Below, one piece after another: positions 11,186-22,083 of a stretch of 64,000 bases of DNA. Positions within the stretch are counted from its first letter, which is position 1. Each line of letters begins with the position of its first letter. The DNA comes from Yponomeuta sedellus (Eukaryota > Arthropoda > Insecta > Lepidoptera > Yponomeutidae), in assembly GCA_934045075.1 (NCBI GenBank), contig OW203738.1, positions 1,364,001-1,428,000 on the forward strand, given 5' to 3'. The notes under the pieces were generated by a model. That model made no database searches, was not told where the DNA came from, and worked only from the letters and a program-made list of their open reading frames with translations. A program made the translations under genes and the position numbers.

Positions 11186-11395
11186 GACATCAACCCTTGT
11201 ATGACCTTGTAGGTGCTGGGGCATGGGTCTCTTTCTGCGTCGCAGAAAGGTTATGCATTACTACACCACGGGGGCAAAGTCCGGGTTGGTGGTGGATTGT
11301 TAGACAGTGGCGTGCCTTACAGTCAGAAGTAATTAAGCCGCCCATAAGGCCTTAACAATTGCCATCACATGTCAGACAGCACCAACGGCTGTCAA
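11186..11395 (-). mobile_element. 5S-derived SINE, partial
   Basis: Minus-strand 3' half with several substitutions, from CATCAACCCTTGTATG to ACAGCACCAACGGCTGTC. Confidence 0.68.
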
Positions 11396-11642
11396 CAGTA
11401 TCGCTGTAAGAAAATAGTTTAAGCGCAGACTTTTTGGGCAGCTCAGTCATTATGCCAATCTGTTAAACTTAAGATAAGCTGGATACGCTACATGTCTATG
11501 TTTATGACCAGTCGTCATGTTATATTGCGTTTTTTTTTCTCGTTTGACTCTACAGGGTATTTCAAAAATGTCTCATCAATACCACAGACATTTTCATGCC
11601 TGTGATCAATACAAACAAGCTTGTTCTGAATGTAATTACCAT

Positions 11643-11925
11643 TGGGTGACCGTACCGCGACTACCGCTAGTGGCACTTTTCCGAGCGCTTCCGTGCTTCA
11701 CAGGGCACGTTAAGCCGTTGGTACCGGTTGTCATGTAATGGCAATCGTTAAGCCATGTCAAAGGCCTTATGGACTTGAAAAGTTCTGACAGTAAGGCCCG
11801 CCACTGACTTACAATCCTCCACCAACCCGGACTTGGCCCCCGTGGTGGAGTATGGCCTAACCTTCCTTCGAAGCAGAAAGAGACCCGTGCCCCAGCAGTG
11901 GGGACATACAAGGGTTGATATCGAC
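11643..11925 (+). mobile_element. 5S-derived SINE, missing most of the head
   Basis: Runs from GGGTGACCGTACCGCGACTA through the body to GGGGACATACAAGGGTTGAT. Confidence 0.78.
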
Positions 11926-12279
11926 TCAGTAAATTGCCACCTCTAGGTTTAACCTGCCATCCTGCCTCCATGGCGCAATGCGGGCTGCATCGGTCGCGTG
12001 GCTCTGACAGCGAGTCAGCTGCGAACAACTATTTAGGTGGCGGGTTCCGTACAGTACAGCCTCAGCTTTACTCTAGGTGGTATTTACGTTAATAGCTTTC
12101 AAGAAGATAAGTACTGTAACGATACTTCTTTATAGTAGCTGGCCGGCATAGCCGTCTAGGCATAGTATAAATTATTAAAAGAATATCGTTACGTTTGGTT
12201 TAGGTGTCAGTCGTATTAAGAGTCTCAGCTAGAGCTAAGTTAAGTTTTGGTGACAAAAAAGATAATAAAAGGAAAGTAT

Positions 12280-12482
12280 AAAAACCTATTTAGAGGCTAA
12301 AAATTCACCCATGCCGGGATTCGAACCCGCAACCTCTGGCTATCCGTACCAGGATCCGTATCTGGTACGGATAGCCAGAGGTTGCGGGTTCGAATCCCGG
12401 CATGGGTGAAATTTTTAGCCTCTAAATAGGTTTTTAAATTTGTTCCTTAGCACGGGTTAGTGCATTAAAAATAAAAATAGCG
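12280..12482 (+). mobile_element. tRNA-like fold-back retroposon copy 2, near-perfect palindrome
   Basis: Starts AAAAACCTATTTAGAGGC, carries the tRNA-like segment first reversed and then forward around a centre near 12355, and ends with the family tail GCATTAAAAATAAAAATAG. The 14-bp direct repeat TAAAAGGAAAGTAT flanks it (12266-12279, 12483-12496). Confidence 0.9.
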
Positions 12483-12719
12483 TAAAAGGAAAGTATTGTT
12501 GCTAAATCTAGAGTTTTAATTAGTACAGCGCTACAGTACATATAACACAGGTATGTATCCCGGGTTGTTTTTAAAATATGCAACTACTGAGATACCCCTA
12601 TTAGAGTTTATGTCTTGGTAACAACTTTTGACCCCATAGTTTTTTTTTTATTTTCACAAATACCAGGGTTTTTTTATTAAGCTACTGGCTACTGAGGGTA
12701 AATAAAAACCACGCGTGCT

Positions 12720-12995
12720 TACCGCGTAGTTAGTTAGTTAGACCTCAGATTTCCGCAGCCTCATAGTTGGGCCATTGTACGTAGCAAGCGCTGAGGTACG
12801 CTAACACCTCAGGCACTAGGGTTTCCTTACGATGTTTTCTTTCACTGTCAGCGGGTAGTATTGCTTCTATAATTTCACAAATGTGCATAACTTAGAAAAC
12901 ATAGTCATTGGTACATGCTGGGGTTCGAACCCACGACCTTCCGATTGAGAAGCCGGCGTTCTACACCGCTCCGCTACCACCGTTCGTGGCTACCG
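12720..12995 (-). mobile_element. tRNA-derived SINE, second family
   Basis: Minus-strand tRNA-like head (GGTCGTGGGTTCGAACCCCA), then a body with AAAACATCG-type sequence and AGCGCTTGCTACGTACAATG. The best related copy is at 20650-20885. Confidence 0.6.
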
Positions 12996-13180
12996 CGTAT
13001 TGGCAATGTCTAGCGCTGAGGTACTCCAGGTTTATATAATTTTAATAAATTCGCGCTTTATACGTTCTACCAAAATCGCAGCCCTCAGTAAATTTCATTT
13101 AATTATTGTATCAGTAATCATTGTACACAATATAATACAACTTAAAAAAAATGGTATGTTTTTTTGTTTTTGTATTTTTC

Positions 13181-13275
13181 TCCTCCACCAATCCGGACTT
13201 GGCCCCCCTTGTGGAGTATGGCCTATACCTTCCTCAGGGAAGAGACCCGTGCCCCTCGGTGGGGAAATAATGGGC
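13181..13275 (+). mobile_element. 5S-derived SINE, 3' fragment
   Basis: Carries CCTCCACCAATCCGGACTTG to GTGGGGAAATAATGGGCTGA and is followed by a GATGAT microsatellite tail (13276-13294). Confidence 0.7.
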
Positions 13276-13566
13276 TGATGATGATGATGATGATGACTTA
13301 ATTTAAATGCATTACCTACATGTAGGTAACACTCTTATTTGTCATTGATATTTAAGCTTGCTTGAAACGCGGTTCAAAAAATTTGTTAAGTACACTTTGT
13401 ACCAAAAGGGCTACTATAACATAAAGGATTATTTATTGACTTATCGAACGCTTTTCTTATCTCTTTCTCTGCGTGTATGCGCCATCCATAACGCTGCTAA
13501 TTTATATTTATTATCATTATTTTACTATTATTATTTTACAGTATCTGTAGTTTCTTTTAAGTAAAT

Positions 13567-14054
13567 TATATTCTTTTTAATGCACTAACCCGTGTTAGGG
13601 ACAATTTAAAAAAACCTGTGGCGAGCACATGTCAACTCTGCGCGCGCACTACAAACTCCAACATTCCTGCATCGCGCAATCAAAATGTTTCAATGACATA
13701 CCATAAATACAATGTTCAACTAACAATCGTTGGACCGGCCGTCCCCAGGCATACGATCTGCCTGGCGGGAAATTTCCCTTTATAGTGGAAGAGCACGATC
13801 ACCCGCTCTTCTCTATAAACCTATTTAGAGGCTGAAAATTCCACCCATGCCGGGATTCAAACCCGCGACCTCTGGCTCTGAAATGGGTGACTCACCGGCA
13901 TCAGTGAAATTTCGAACCTCTTTACAATATTCTCTGTATTACGTACAGGCAGCGACATCTGGCTGAAGTAATTTGCATCTCTTGCAGCCCCGAGTACCTA
14001 CTTTGCAGTTAGGTTTTACATCGGAATGATATCGCTGCACCCACATGAATATGA
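13567..14054 (-). mobile_element. tRNA-like fold-back retroposon copy 3, interrupted
   Basis: The tail end is at 13567-13621 and the rest at 13818-14054 (CTATTTAGAGGCTG to TGCACCCACATGAAT). About 195 bp of unrelated GC-richer sequence lies between. Confidence 0.65.
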
Positions 14055-14590
14055 TTTAAGGAAACAATAAAAGGCAAGCCCAGCTTACTTGAACCCTAAG
14101 GCATTTGCCTCAGTTCATGCAGACCTTCAATATCATAAATGAACCCTAAAATGTATCTGCAAAACCATTCCGCGCGTCGCGGCGCGGGCACTCCACTCTG
14201 ACATATGACGTCAGTTAATGTCAAATGGTGTCCAATTGCGCGTTTTTTTGTGTCCAAACGCGTGATATACGTAGAGGAAAGATGGGGAGCGTGTCATGCC
14301 ACCGGACAGTGGTTTAAAGTCACGTTTATGCGAATAATTGCATCGTCTGTGTCTGGTTTGTGGACTAGAAACTGAGGGGAATAGATTTTATGCGCGTTTG
14401 GGCGGACTTTAAACTGAGCCGTGACTTTGGTCTTCGCTTTTTTCGAACGTAAACTTCATCACCAAGCTTGTGGGTTCTATTTATGGTTAAAATGTTGAGG
14501 GATGCCGTTTTTATGTTATCGTTTTCATATCAGAATTGTGCACCTCAGACCGAATTAAGTATACTGACGCATAACGAACGCCCATACAAA
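14055..14590. other. Gene-free stretch, nothing recognised
   Basis: No open frame, palindrome or known repeat is visible. A CpG-rich patch (CCGCGCGTCGCGGCGCGGGC) lies near 14170. Confidence 0.5.
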
Positions 14591-14603
14591 CAAAAAAACT
14601 TTA

Positions 14604-14862
14604 TTATAGTCTTTTTTTAATGCACCAATCCGTGCTAAGGACAATTTTGAAAACCTAATTAGAGGCTAAAAATTCCACCCATGCCGGGACTCGAACCCGC
14701 GACCTCTGGCTAACCGTGCCAGCGCTCTCCCGAATGAGCTAATGAGCGACTTACCGGCATCCATTAGCTCAGTTGGGAGAACGCTGGCACGGTTAGCCAG
14801 AGGTCGCGGGTTCGAGTCCCGGCATGGGTGGAATTTTTAGCCTCTAAGTAAGTTTTTAAAAT
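14604..14862 (+). mobile_element. tRNA-like fold-back retroposon copy 4, palindromic
   Basis: Both arms carry the tRNA-like segment, reversed at about 14675-14755 and forward at 14760-14830. The 10-bp repeat AAAAACTTTA flanks it (14594-14603, 14863-14872). Confidence 0.85.
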
Positions 14863-15123
14863 AAAAACTTTAGCCTTTGCATATATGTAATGGGATGATG
14901 TATACAGCGTCCAGTGGCCCCTTCACTCACACTAGATGAGTGGGGGGGCCACTCGGACTCTGCAGTGCCTGGGACATTGTTTTTACATGGTGTGGCCTGG
15001 CATCTATACCAAGCGCTGACGTATTTAAACATCTCAGACGCTCAGGTTTCCTCGCGATGTTTTCCTTCACAGTTAACGAGTGAATCTCGTTATCGAATTC
15101 GTTCGGTATCGAACTCGAATCGC

Positions 15124-15445
15124 TCGTAGCCCCGGCTGCCTGAGTGATCTTAAACGATCATGAAGGCTAAGCAACACAGGATGCGTTCAGTGCATGGATT
15201 GGTGACCGCACCATGCACTGAACGCATCTTCGCAAGGCACGCTAAGCAGTTGGTGTCGGCTGCCGTCGATAGATGGCAGTCGTTAAGCCAAGTCAGAGGC
15301 CTTAGGGCGGCTTGAAAACTTCTAACAGTAAGACCAGCCACTAGTCTTGCAAGCCTCCACCAATCCGGACTTGTCCCCCGTGGTGGCCTAGACCTTCCTC
15401 AGGGAAAAGACCCGTGCCCCTCGGTGGGGACATAATGGGTTGATG
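15124..15445 (+). mobile_element. 5S-derived SINE, variant B, with an internal perfect hairpin
   Basis: Head CGTAGCCCCGGCTGCC, then GGCTAAGCAACACAGG. The segment after the head has been replaced by an 18-bp inverted copy of itself (15180-15197 and 15211-15228). The body continues to GGGACATAATGGGTTGATGG. Confidence 0.8.
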
Positions 15446-15534
15446 GTAATGATGGTGATCTGTCTGATTTTAATACTAACCCATTAAAATCTTCAGTTAT
15501 CAACAAAATAAAACCCATTTCAAAAGAGTAAAAA

Positions 15535-15645
15535 ACCTTGATGAACATTGATGTAATGAAGGTGATCTGTCAGGATCGTGGCACGTGGCAGTCCCTGGTC
15601 TTGGCGTACCCCTCTGGGCCACAGGCGAGAGGTTATGTTATGTAA
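15535..15645 (+). mobile_element. LINE 3' end fragment, same family as 2030-2310
   Basis: Forward copy reading VMKVICQDRGTWQSLVLAYP-like sequence before a degenerate end. Confidence 0.55.
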
Positions 15646-15649
15646 GAAA

Positions 15650-16700
15650 CCATTTTAAAAAGAATTTAAAATTAAATATTCCATCAACTGTATTAAAGTA
15701 CAGTAGGTACAGATAATGCAATGCCAGCCTAGACCATGTCTGCCACGTAGCTTTACCACACCATAGTCACCGTAACGCTACAGACCGTGACGTGGCGAAC
15801 GGCTTAAAAATGTTTTACCGGTCTCAATTAAAGTGGCCCACTATACGAGGAGTAGATGGAAATGGAGGGCTTAGGAGTGCAAATAGAAGCTGCAAAAATA
15901 TATTTTGGACTAGTCAGGAACGGCCTGCGCAGACGCAGCCCAAGTCATGCTGTGATTTAGTGCCTCGCGCACCGAGAATCACTCACGACCTCGCCTCGCA
16001 GTCTGGAGTGGCGACTGCGCAGGTGATAATGAAATAAATAGACTTAGGACCTAACATCTATTCTAGGCTAGCTTTACCCGCGAATTGGCATGAGATTTTG
16101 AGAAAAGTATCAAAGTACATTTTTAATTTTACAAACTAAATTAACCCAAGGTTAGCTGGAAGTAAATACTTGTTAATACGTGTTAAGCTCGCCTTTGTAC
16201 AAACCCGTTTTTGTGCTATAAAGAATTTTTCAATTCAATTCAATTATCACATCAGAGCACTTGTGTGAACTCTGTTATGTTTCTCGACGAAAGTTTATAC
16301 TTTGCACAATATAAAAGTTTTACTCTCAAATTTTTTGGACAGAACAAATGTCCCATGACAAAACCCCATTTCGCTTGACTAACAAAAAAGGAACGATTAC
16401 GCCACCCTAATAAACATGTTCATAACCGTTTTAACAACAAAACCCGCGATACACCTGTAAAGTTGATATAGCCCGGGGCAAGCTCGTTGGAGCTCGCATT
16501 AAAAGAGATTTTAACAGCGATTACGCATAATAACGCGGTAATAAATATCCTAAGCCACTCCGGCCTGAGTGTGGAGTAAGGGACTAACTTGTGGCGAATA
16601 TAATGCAGCCTACGTCCCACTGTAGAGCACGGGGCTTCTCTCAGAGAGAAAGCATGGGCCTAATTACCAGGCGTGCTCGCATGGCAATTCCCGTCAAGTC
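15650..16700. other. Gene-free stretch
   Basis: No coding potential I can support. A short frame at 15792-16037 has no recognisable features. Confidence 0.5.
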
Positions 16701-16707
16701 AAAAAAA

Positions 16708-17170
16708 CATACATACATAACCTCACGCCTGTATCCCAGAGGGGTTGGCAGACACCAGGGACTGCCACTTGCCACGATCCTGACAGATCATCTTCGCTTC
16801 ATCAAAGTTTATAAATCGTTGCATACACGCACGTCGGTTCTGGATACTTGTTATCTTTGCTAATACATACCCTATTCGATATATTTCCGCCTGGGTCGTC
16901 CCTTACCAGCCCTTCCACTCACATTCGCAATATAGATTTATTTCGTCAATGTTTCTTCATTCATCCTCTCCACAATGTCCAAACCAACGCAACATTCCTT
17001 TCTCAGTTCTAGTCATTACATCCTCTTTCAATCCACAACGTTCTCTAAACAGACTATTGCGTATCCTGTCATTCAAAGTAACACTACACATACTTCTCAA
17101 GGACCTCATTTCTACTACTGCATTAGTGAAAAAAATTACTATAAAAACGAGATGTTTACTAATGAACATC
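16708..17170 (-). mobile_element. LINE 3' end, longest copy of this family
   Basis: The minus strand reads MRSLRSMCSVTLNDRIRNSL, then RTEKGMLRWFGHCGEDE, followed after a frame break by the GRPR...ICQDR block. 'TLNDRIRN ... LRWFGH' is characteristic of the thumb-distal end of non-LTR reverse transcriptases. Confidence 0.75.
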
Positions 17171-17264
17171 AGAGCTCAGCTACACGATTAATAGATTATG
17201 TGGAGAAAGAGCTAACAAAGAAACTCAACATTTATACTGTATTTCAAACGCAATTTGGCCCACT

Positions 17265-17400
17265 ATTCAGACTTCCTCGCGATGTTTTCCTTCACAGTAG
17301 CGAGTGGTATTGCTACTGTTTAATAACTTAGAAAACAAATGTACATAACTTAGAAAACAAAGTCATTGGTGCATGCCTGCATTGGAAATCGAACTGCAAT
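17265..17400 (-). mobile_element. tRNA-derived SINE, second family, fragment
   Basis: Shares CCTCGCGATGTTTTCCTTCA and AACTTAGAAAACAAAGTCAT with 12720-12995. The tRNA-like head is degraded. Confidence 0.5.
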
Positions 17401-17676
17401 ATTTCGAATATGAATTGTTTGCCACGTGGACAATTCTCGGGAACTCAGACAAATTAATAACCATAATCCTCTTCTTAGCGTGTCGATTGGTGAAAGGATT
17501 TGCCAATCAGCGTAAGAGACCCGCTGATTGTTGCCTAGAGTACGCCATACGTATGGGCTCAATGATTACGTCATTCGAAGAAGCTAATAATAGCTGTGAG
17601 TTGTTTAAAAAATCATAACCTCACGAGTTTTATGATCTTGTTACCATGCCACACGTAATGAAACTTAATAACGTTT

Positions 17677-17911
17677 AAAAACCTATTTAGAGGCTAAAAA
17701 TTTCACCCATGCCGGGATTCGAACCCGCAACCTCTGGCTATCCGTGCCAGCGCTCTACTAATTGAGCTCTATCAATTGGTAGAGCGCTGGCAAGGAAAGC
17801 CAGAGGTTGCGGGTTCGAATCCCGGCATGGGTGAAAATTTTTAGCCTCTAAATAGGTTTTTAAATTTGTTCCTTAGCACGGGTTAGTGCATTAAAAATAA
17901 AAATAGTATAA
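17677..17911 (+). mobile_element. tRNA-like fold-back retroposon copy 5, palindromic
   Basis: Starts AAAAACCTATTTAGAGGC, has reversed and forward tRNA-like arms meeting near 17770, and ends GCATTAAAAATAAAAATAG. The flanks TTAATAACGTTT and TTAATAAAGTTT match at 11 of 12 positions. Confidence 0.86.
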
Positions 17912-17924
17912 TTAATAAAGTTTA

Positions 17925-18488
17925 CATATCTAATTATTAAGTATCGAGCTCCTGTCGATTGTATTGTACTATACCTATTAATTATACCTATATTTTCTCT
18001 CCGTGGCAAATTTCATTTTGGTTACAAATAAATTCATTTAATTTCGTTTCATTTCATTTAATTTTTTTTAGTTGTGCAATAAAGAGTAACAGGTTTAATA
18101 TTTTTACATACCAAGTGTTACTCTCACTGCTAAGCATCGAACGACACCTCTCAAGCTAAAATCCATCCAGCCGTTTAAACTACGGAGCGTAACAAAGAAA
18201 ATATACATTCATACCCTCGAAACTAACATAACCCATGTCCTGACGCAGTCGTGTAAAAATCCCGTCTGTTCTACAATAATATCTACTTACTTATCTGCTT
18301 ATCATCAAGTGGATGATGTAATTACAATGCAGGTAATTACCTACATTCGTGTAAATTGTAATGTCAACAAAAACATAAGGCTCATGAGACATATTGTGAT
18401 AAAAAATATTACTCGCGTTAAGAACTGAAGTAGTCACATATGTTTGTCTGTGGTTTGTGTGGCTTTGGCTATGTTACACAATCAACAC
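17925..18488. other. Gene-free stretch, nothing recognised
   Basis: AT-rich sequence with no supported gene or repeat. Confidence 0.5.
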
Positions 18489-18489
18489 G

Positions 18490-18725
18490 TCGTCGTCAGG
18501 CTATACTAGTCCACTGCTGGACATAGCCCTCTCCTAAAGAGCGCCACGTTGTGCTATCATAGGGGGTAATGCCCATAATCCCCACGCTGGGCATGCGGGT
18601 TGGGGATCGTAGTTCGGTGGAATTGTACTGCAGGGGGCTGACCACTCCCCGGTTTGTGTCCCTTAGTCGCCTTTTACGACACCCGCGGGAAGAATTGGGT
18701 TGGTGCTATTCTCTAGGCCGATACC
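18490..18725 (-). mobile_element. Retroelement 3' end
   Basis: CTATACTAGTCCACTGCTGG at the left is the reverse of the GTCCAGCAGTGGAC end seen in LINE copies at 34800 and 62110. The right part has a CGCCTTTTACGACACCCGCG block, common in insect non-LTR elements. Confidence 0.5.
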
Positions 18726-18785
18726 ACACAATAGCAATTAACACAACACTGATATATTTGAAATTAAGAATGGACTTTAGTTCAA

Positions 18786-18955
18786 GTCCAGGGGCCAAGT
18801 CCGGGTTGGTGGAGCATTGTAAGGCAGTGGCGGTGACCTTAGTGTCAGAAAATATCAAGCCACCCTTAAGGCCTTTGACATGGCTTAACGACTGCCATTA
18901 CGTGACAGCCGGCACCAACGGCTTAACGTGCCTTGCGAAGCACGGAGCAATGTCA
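18786..18955 (-). mobile_element. 5S-derived SINE, internal fragment
   Basis: Minus-strand body from GGGGCCAAGTCCGGGTTGGT to GTGCCTTGCGAAGCACGGAG. Both ends are missing. Confidence 0.72.
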
Positions 18956-19689
18956 CGGACGCATTATAATGTGTAGAGCCTAGGAAAGATTCAGTTCAAA
19001 AACCATCCTCGCTTCCGCTCAAGACTTGATCGCTCCAACCCTCCCGAGTGATAGGACGGTCAAGATGATAATTCACCAGGTAATTAGCACTCGTTGTTTT
19101 TCAGTGGATGTCGTGTAAAGCGCCCGAAGGTAAATTATTTTTATACCCTCCTTGTGGAAAAAAAGCGTAAAAACAAGACGGAATTATAACTGGATCCCTG
19201 GGCCAGCTACCGGTGTCTAAAATATTCATTTCTTAAAAGTTACTAAAAGGATAGGATAGGATACCGCGGATGATCTTTTTGTTTTCAAAATATAGATAGA
19301 AAGATAAAGAACACTTTATTGTGCATAACAAAAATACACCGTTATTTATTATAGTATATGATTTACTAAGAATAAAGACAGAAACACATTATTAAAACGC
19401 GACCCGACTCGACGTGTCGACACCCGATGTACTGTACACCGTGTAATTGCCGTGCGCATGGGGTTGCGTCGGATGTTCATAGTGTGATTCTGGACATACT
19501 TAGAATATAGTACAAATTGATTCGACTAAACACTCGTCGCGTTTCGTCGGGTCGCGTGGCGTTTTAATAATGTGTTTCAGCCGTAATACTCACAAGTTTA
19601 TTATTGACTTTGGTTGCCGTGACTTGCAATACATGTCGCGAACGATAGTGACTTTACGATTTATAAATGATCATCATCATAGGGCTTTG

Positions 19690-19977
19690 CGTCCGTTACG
19701 GACGATTTAAACAGAGCCCAAGAGTTTGAAACTTTTTTGAGTGACTAAAAAGTCCGATTCGAGAGCGGCAGGCCCTGCTGCATGTAGGACAGATAAGAAA
19801 AGAGCCCGGAGTCGGTTCGGTATGAATTCTGTATCTCCTGGCTCTCTTGTCCGCCAGTCCCAAGTACCATATTTCATTGCAGGTTTGGCGGCCGTCCCGA
19901 ACTTCCTCTTTGCAGGCGTCACGATCCCCTGAAACCTGAAACCTGACGTACAGATAGGCAGAGATCTGAATTGACAA
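19690..19977 (-). mobile_element. LINE-like C-terminus with a CCHH-type motif
   Basis: The minus strand reads RYRIHTEPTPGSFLICPTCS, then RACRSRIGLFSHSKKFQ. A C-x2-C...RIGL.SH motif closes many non-LTR retrotransposon proteins. A host gene fragment is less likely because the frame has no start and ends in degraded sequence. Confidence 0.55.
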
Positions 19978-20053
19978 TTAGGATACTAGACTTTCCAGTA
20001 ATGCGTTCTCGTGAGATGATTAGTTTACGAGTATGCACTTACGTCATTATAAA

Positions 20054-20253
20054 AAACCTATTTAGAGGCTAAAAATTCCACCCATGCCGGGATTCGAACC
20101 CGCGACCTCTGGCTAGTGACTGACCGTGCCAGCGCTCTTTCCAACTGAGCTAATGGGCGACTCACCGGCATCAGTGAAATTTCGAACCTCTTTACAATAT
20201 TCTCTGTATTACGTACAGCACTTAGCATGGGTTAGTGCATTAAAAAGAATATA
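20054..20253 (+). mobile_element. tRNA-like fold-back retroposon copy 6, single-armed
   Basis: Starts AACCTATTTAGAGGCTAAAA with the tRNA-like segment reversed. After TACGTACAG it jumps to the tail TTAGTGCATTAAAAAGAATA, so the forward arm is almost absent. Confidence 0.78.
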
Positions 20254-20649
20254 GATAACTATAAAACATTCCATTAAAAAATCCTACAGATGGGCACATT
20301 TCTTTAAATGGCATTCTAAAGTAAATTAAGTTTCCGCGAAAGAATAATTTCAAGGTATTACGTAATCATAAGACGAGTAGCTTCTGTATTTACATACTTC
20401 GCAGAGAAAATATTCTTATTTATGATCTCGGTCTCACCTTAACGAGGGCTTTGTTTTGCAAATTTTATGCCCTTAAAAATGAGCTGAGACGGTAATGAAA
20501 GTTATGGCTGCAGCGAGCATTAATGGCCAGATTAACAAAGCAGTTAATGACCGTGAATATTTGAGTTACTTTGTGAAGAATTCTCATGGACGACGCTGTG
20601 GATTACGGAAAATAAAACAAGAGGTTCATAATGTTGAAAATTGGCAACT

Positions 20650-20885
20650 CCGGCTTCGCGGTGGAACGACGTCTTCTCAATCGGAAGGTCGTGGGTTCGA
20701 AGGTGTTTCTAAGTGATGCACATTTGTGAAGTTACAGCAATACCACTGTGTAACCGTGAAGGAAAACATCGTTACTTCAGACACTAGGACACCGTAGTGT
20801 CTGAAGTGTTAGAATACCTCAGCGCTTGCTACGTACAATGGCCTAACTATGAGCCTACATGGGCAAATCTCAGGTCTAACTAAGT
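20650..20885 (+). mobile_element. tRNA-derived SINE, second family
   Basis: A tRNA-like head with TCGGAAGGTCGTGGGTTCGA, then GTGAAGGAAAACATCG, and AGCGCTTGCTACGTACAATG near the end. Carries a short inverted duplication around CACTAGGACACCGTAGTG. Confidence 0.6.
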
Positions 20886-20974
20886 ACATCATAAGATCTG
20901 AATTGCATATTGTAAAGGCTACTCTGTTTGTGGAATAGAGTTAGAAAAAAGAATAAGTAACAGCAATAAATAAC

Positions 20975-20980
20975 TTTATT
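20975..20980 (-). promoter_or_regulatory. Polyadenylation signal of the calcium-binding protein gene
   Basis: AATAAA on the minus strand, about 90 bp after the stop codon. Confidence 0.6.
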
Positions 20981-21069
20981 AACACTAACAAAGATACAAA
21001 ATTTAGCACCACATCACAGTCCAAAACAGTCCTTCAACACACACAACATGTTAGATCCAAAATCGCCAA

Positions 21070-21621
21070 TCAGAAGCTAGTCTTGCCAAAAATGAAGTTG
21101 CCGGCGGCGTTGACGTCGTCAGAGACAAAGTATTCCTTCCACAGGTTCTGGAACTCAGACCAGGTCACGTTAGCCTTGCCTTTAGACATTTTCTGGAAGG
21201 CCGCCTTGGAATCAGCAGCGCTGAGGCCGTAAGCGACGTAGACTGTGGAAAACTCATCGCTGTCGATAGATCCATCGCTCGATGCGTCTTCCAAGTCAAA
21301 GATGAACTTGGCATAGAGGTTTTGCCATTCCATGGCTGCGGATGGGTTCTGCGCGAACTCGTCCCACATGGCCACCCATTCGTTGAAGTTGATCTCACCA
21401 TCCTTGTCCACATCGGCCTTGCCCTGCAGACCGTCCCAGATCTTGAAGAGGGTCTGTTGTGCCTCCTTGTACTTGGCGTCAGATGGGGACCATCCTCGAA
21501 CTTTAGCAGCCTTGTCCACGGCTGCCTCAAAGTCCTTCTTGTCGACAGTCCCGCTCTGGTTCACGTCGAAAAAGACGTTGAAGACGTGCTGCAGCTTCTT
21601 CTTTCTGAAGTCGGAGACCAT
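21070..21621 (-). CDS. Scp: Sarcoplasmic calcium-binding protein (EF-hand)
   Basis: Cytosolic calcium buffer of invertebrate muscle and neurons, related to calmodulin but with a compact four-helix-pair fold (family knowledge). The 183-residue single-exon frame starts MVSDFRKKK and ends FGKTSF, the usual SCP length. Canonical EF loops: residues 19-30 (DVNQSGTVDKKD, with Asp at position 12), 70-81 (DVDKDGEINFNE) and 112-123 (DASSDGSIDSDE). The fourth site near KGKANVTWSEF has lost its acidic ligands, as in many SCPs. The start is the first ATG, 33 nt after a candidate initiator. A TATA box upstream and AATAAA downstream support an intact, expressed gene. Codon third positions are GC-rich compared with the surroundings. 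Confidence 0.95.
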   Translation of the reverse strand: MVSDFRKKKLQHVFNVFFDVNQSGTVDKKDFEAAVDKAAKVRGWSPSDAKYKEAQQTLFKIWDGLQGKADVDKDGEINFNEWVAMWDEFAQNPSAAMEWQNLYAKFIFDLEDASSDGSIDSDEFSTVYVAYGLSAADSKAAFQKMSKGKANVTWSEFQNLWKEYFVSDDVNAAGNFIFGKTSF

Positions 21622-21650
21622 TTTGAGAGATGTGTGGTGACCGTTAAAGT

Positions 21651-21694
21651 TACTGACGTGAAGTGTCTAGTGGAAGGGTGAGGTGGTTTATATA
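21651..21694 (-). promoter_or_regulatory. TATA box and initiator of the calcium-binding protein gene
   Basis: Minus-strand TATATAAA spans 21694-21687. The arthropod initiator TCAGTA spans 21656-21651, with its A about 40 nt from the TATA start, slightly longer than usual. The resulting 5' UTR would be about 32 nt. Confidence 0.6.
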
Positions 21695-22083
21695 GAGGCA
21701 CCTGCATTCTTTATCTTAAGACTACATCTATCTTTTGTTGACGTTTGTTGGACTGGAGAATCATACTCTTATCACTCTGCATTGCAGATATGATTTGAGT
21801 TGCTTGTGTTTGAATTAGTCATGTTTTCCTTGTATTTAGTTGTGGTAGGTTAATTTTAGATATGTGTCATATGGGAAGGATTTTTATGTCATTGTTGCTA
21901 TGTAAAAAAGAATCTGATGTTCATGCGAGTGATGTAACGACTACAAATAGATTTAGAAAAACGAATTCAATCCAATGCAAGGAATATAATAAAGGAGTCA
22001 TCTTCCCAAATTTATCCGCTGCTGATCAAAGGTATAACATACCAACTGGTGAGTTCGGTCAGATTGAGATGATCATTTATTTT

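Noticed and set aside
12280..12482. Palindromes as assembly artefacts
   Set aside because: Each has its own target-site duplication and a different centre, and many independent loci show the structure.
21165..21681. Other frames of 100-120 residues across the calcium-binding protein gene
   Set aside because: They are frame shadows of the EF-hand gene.
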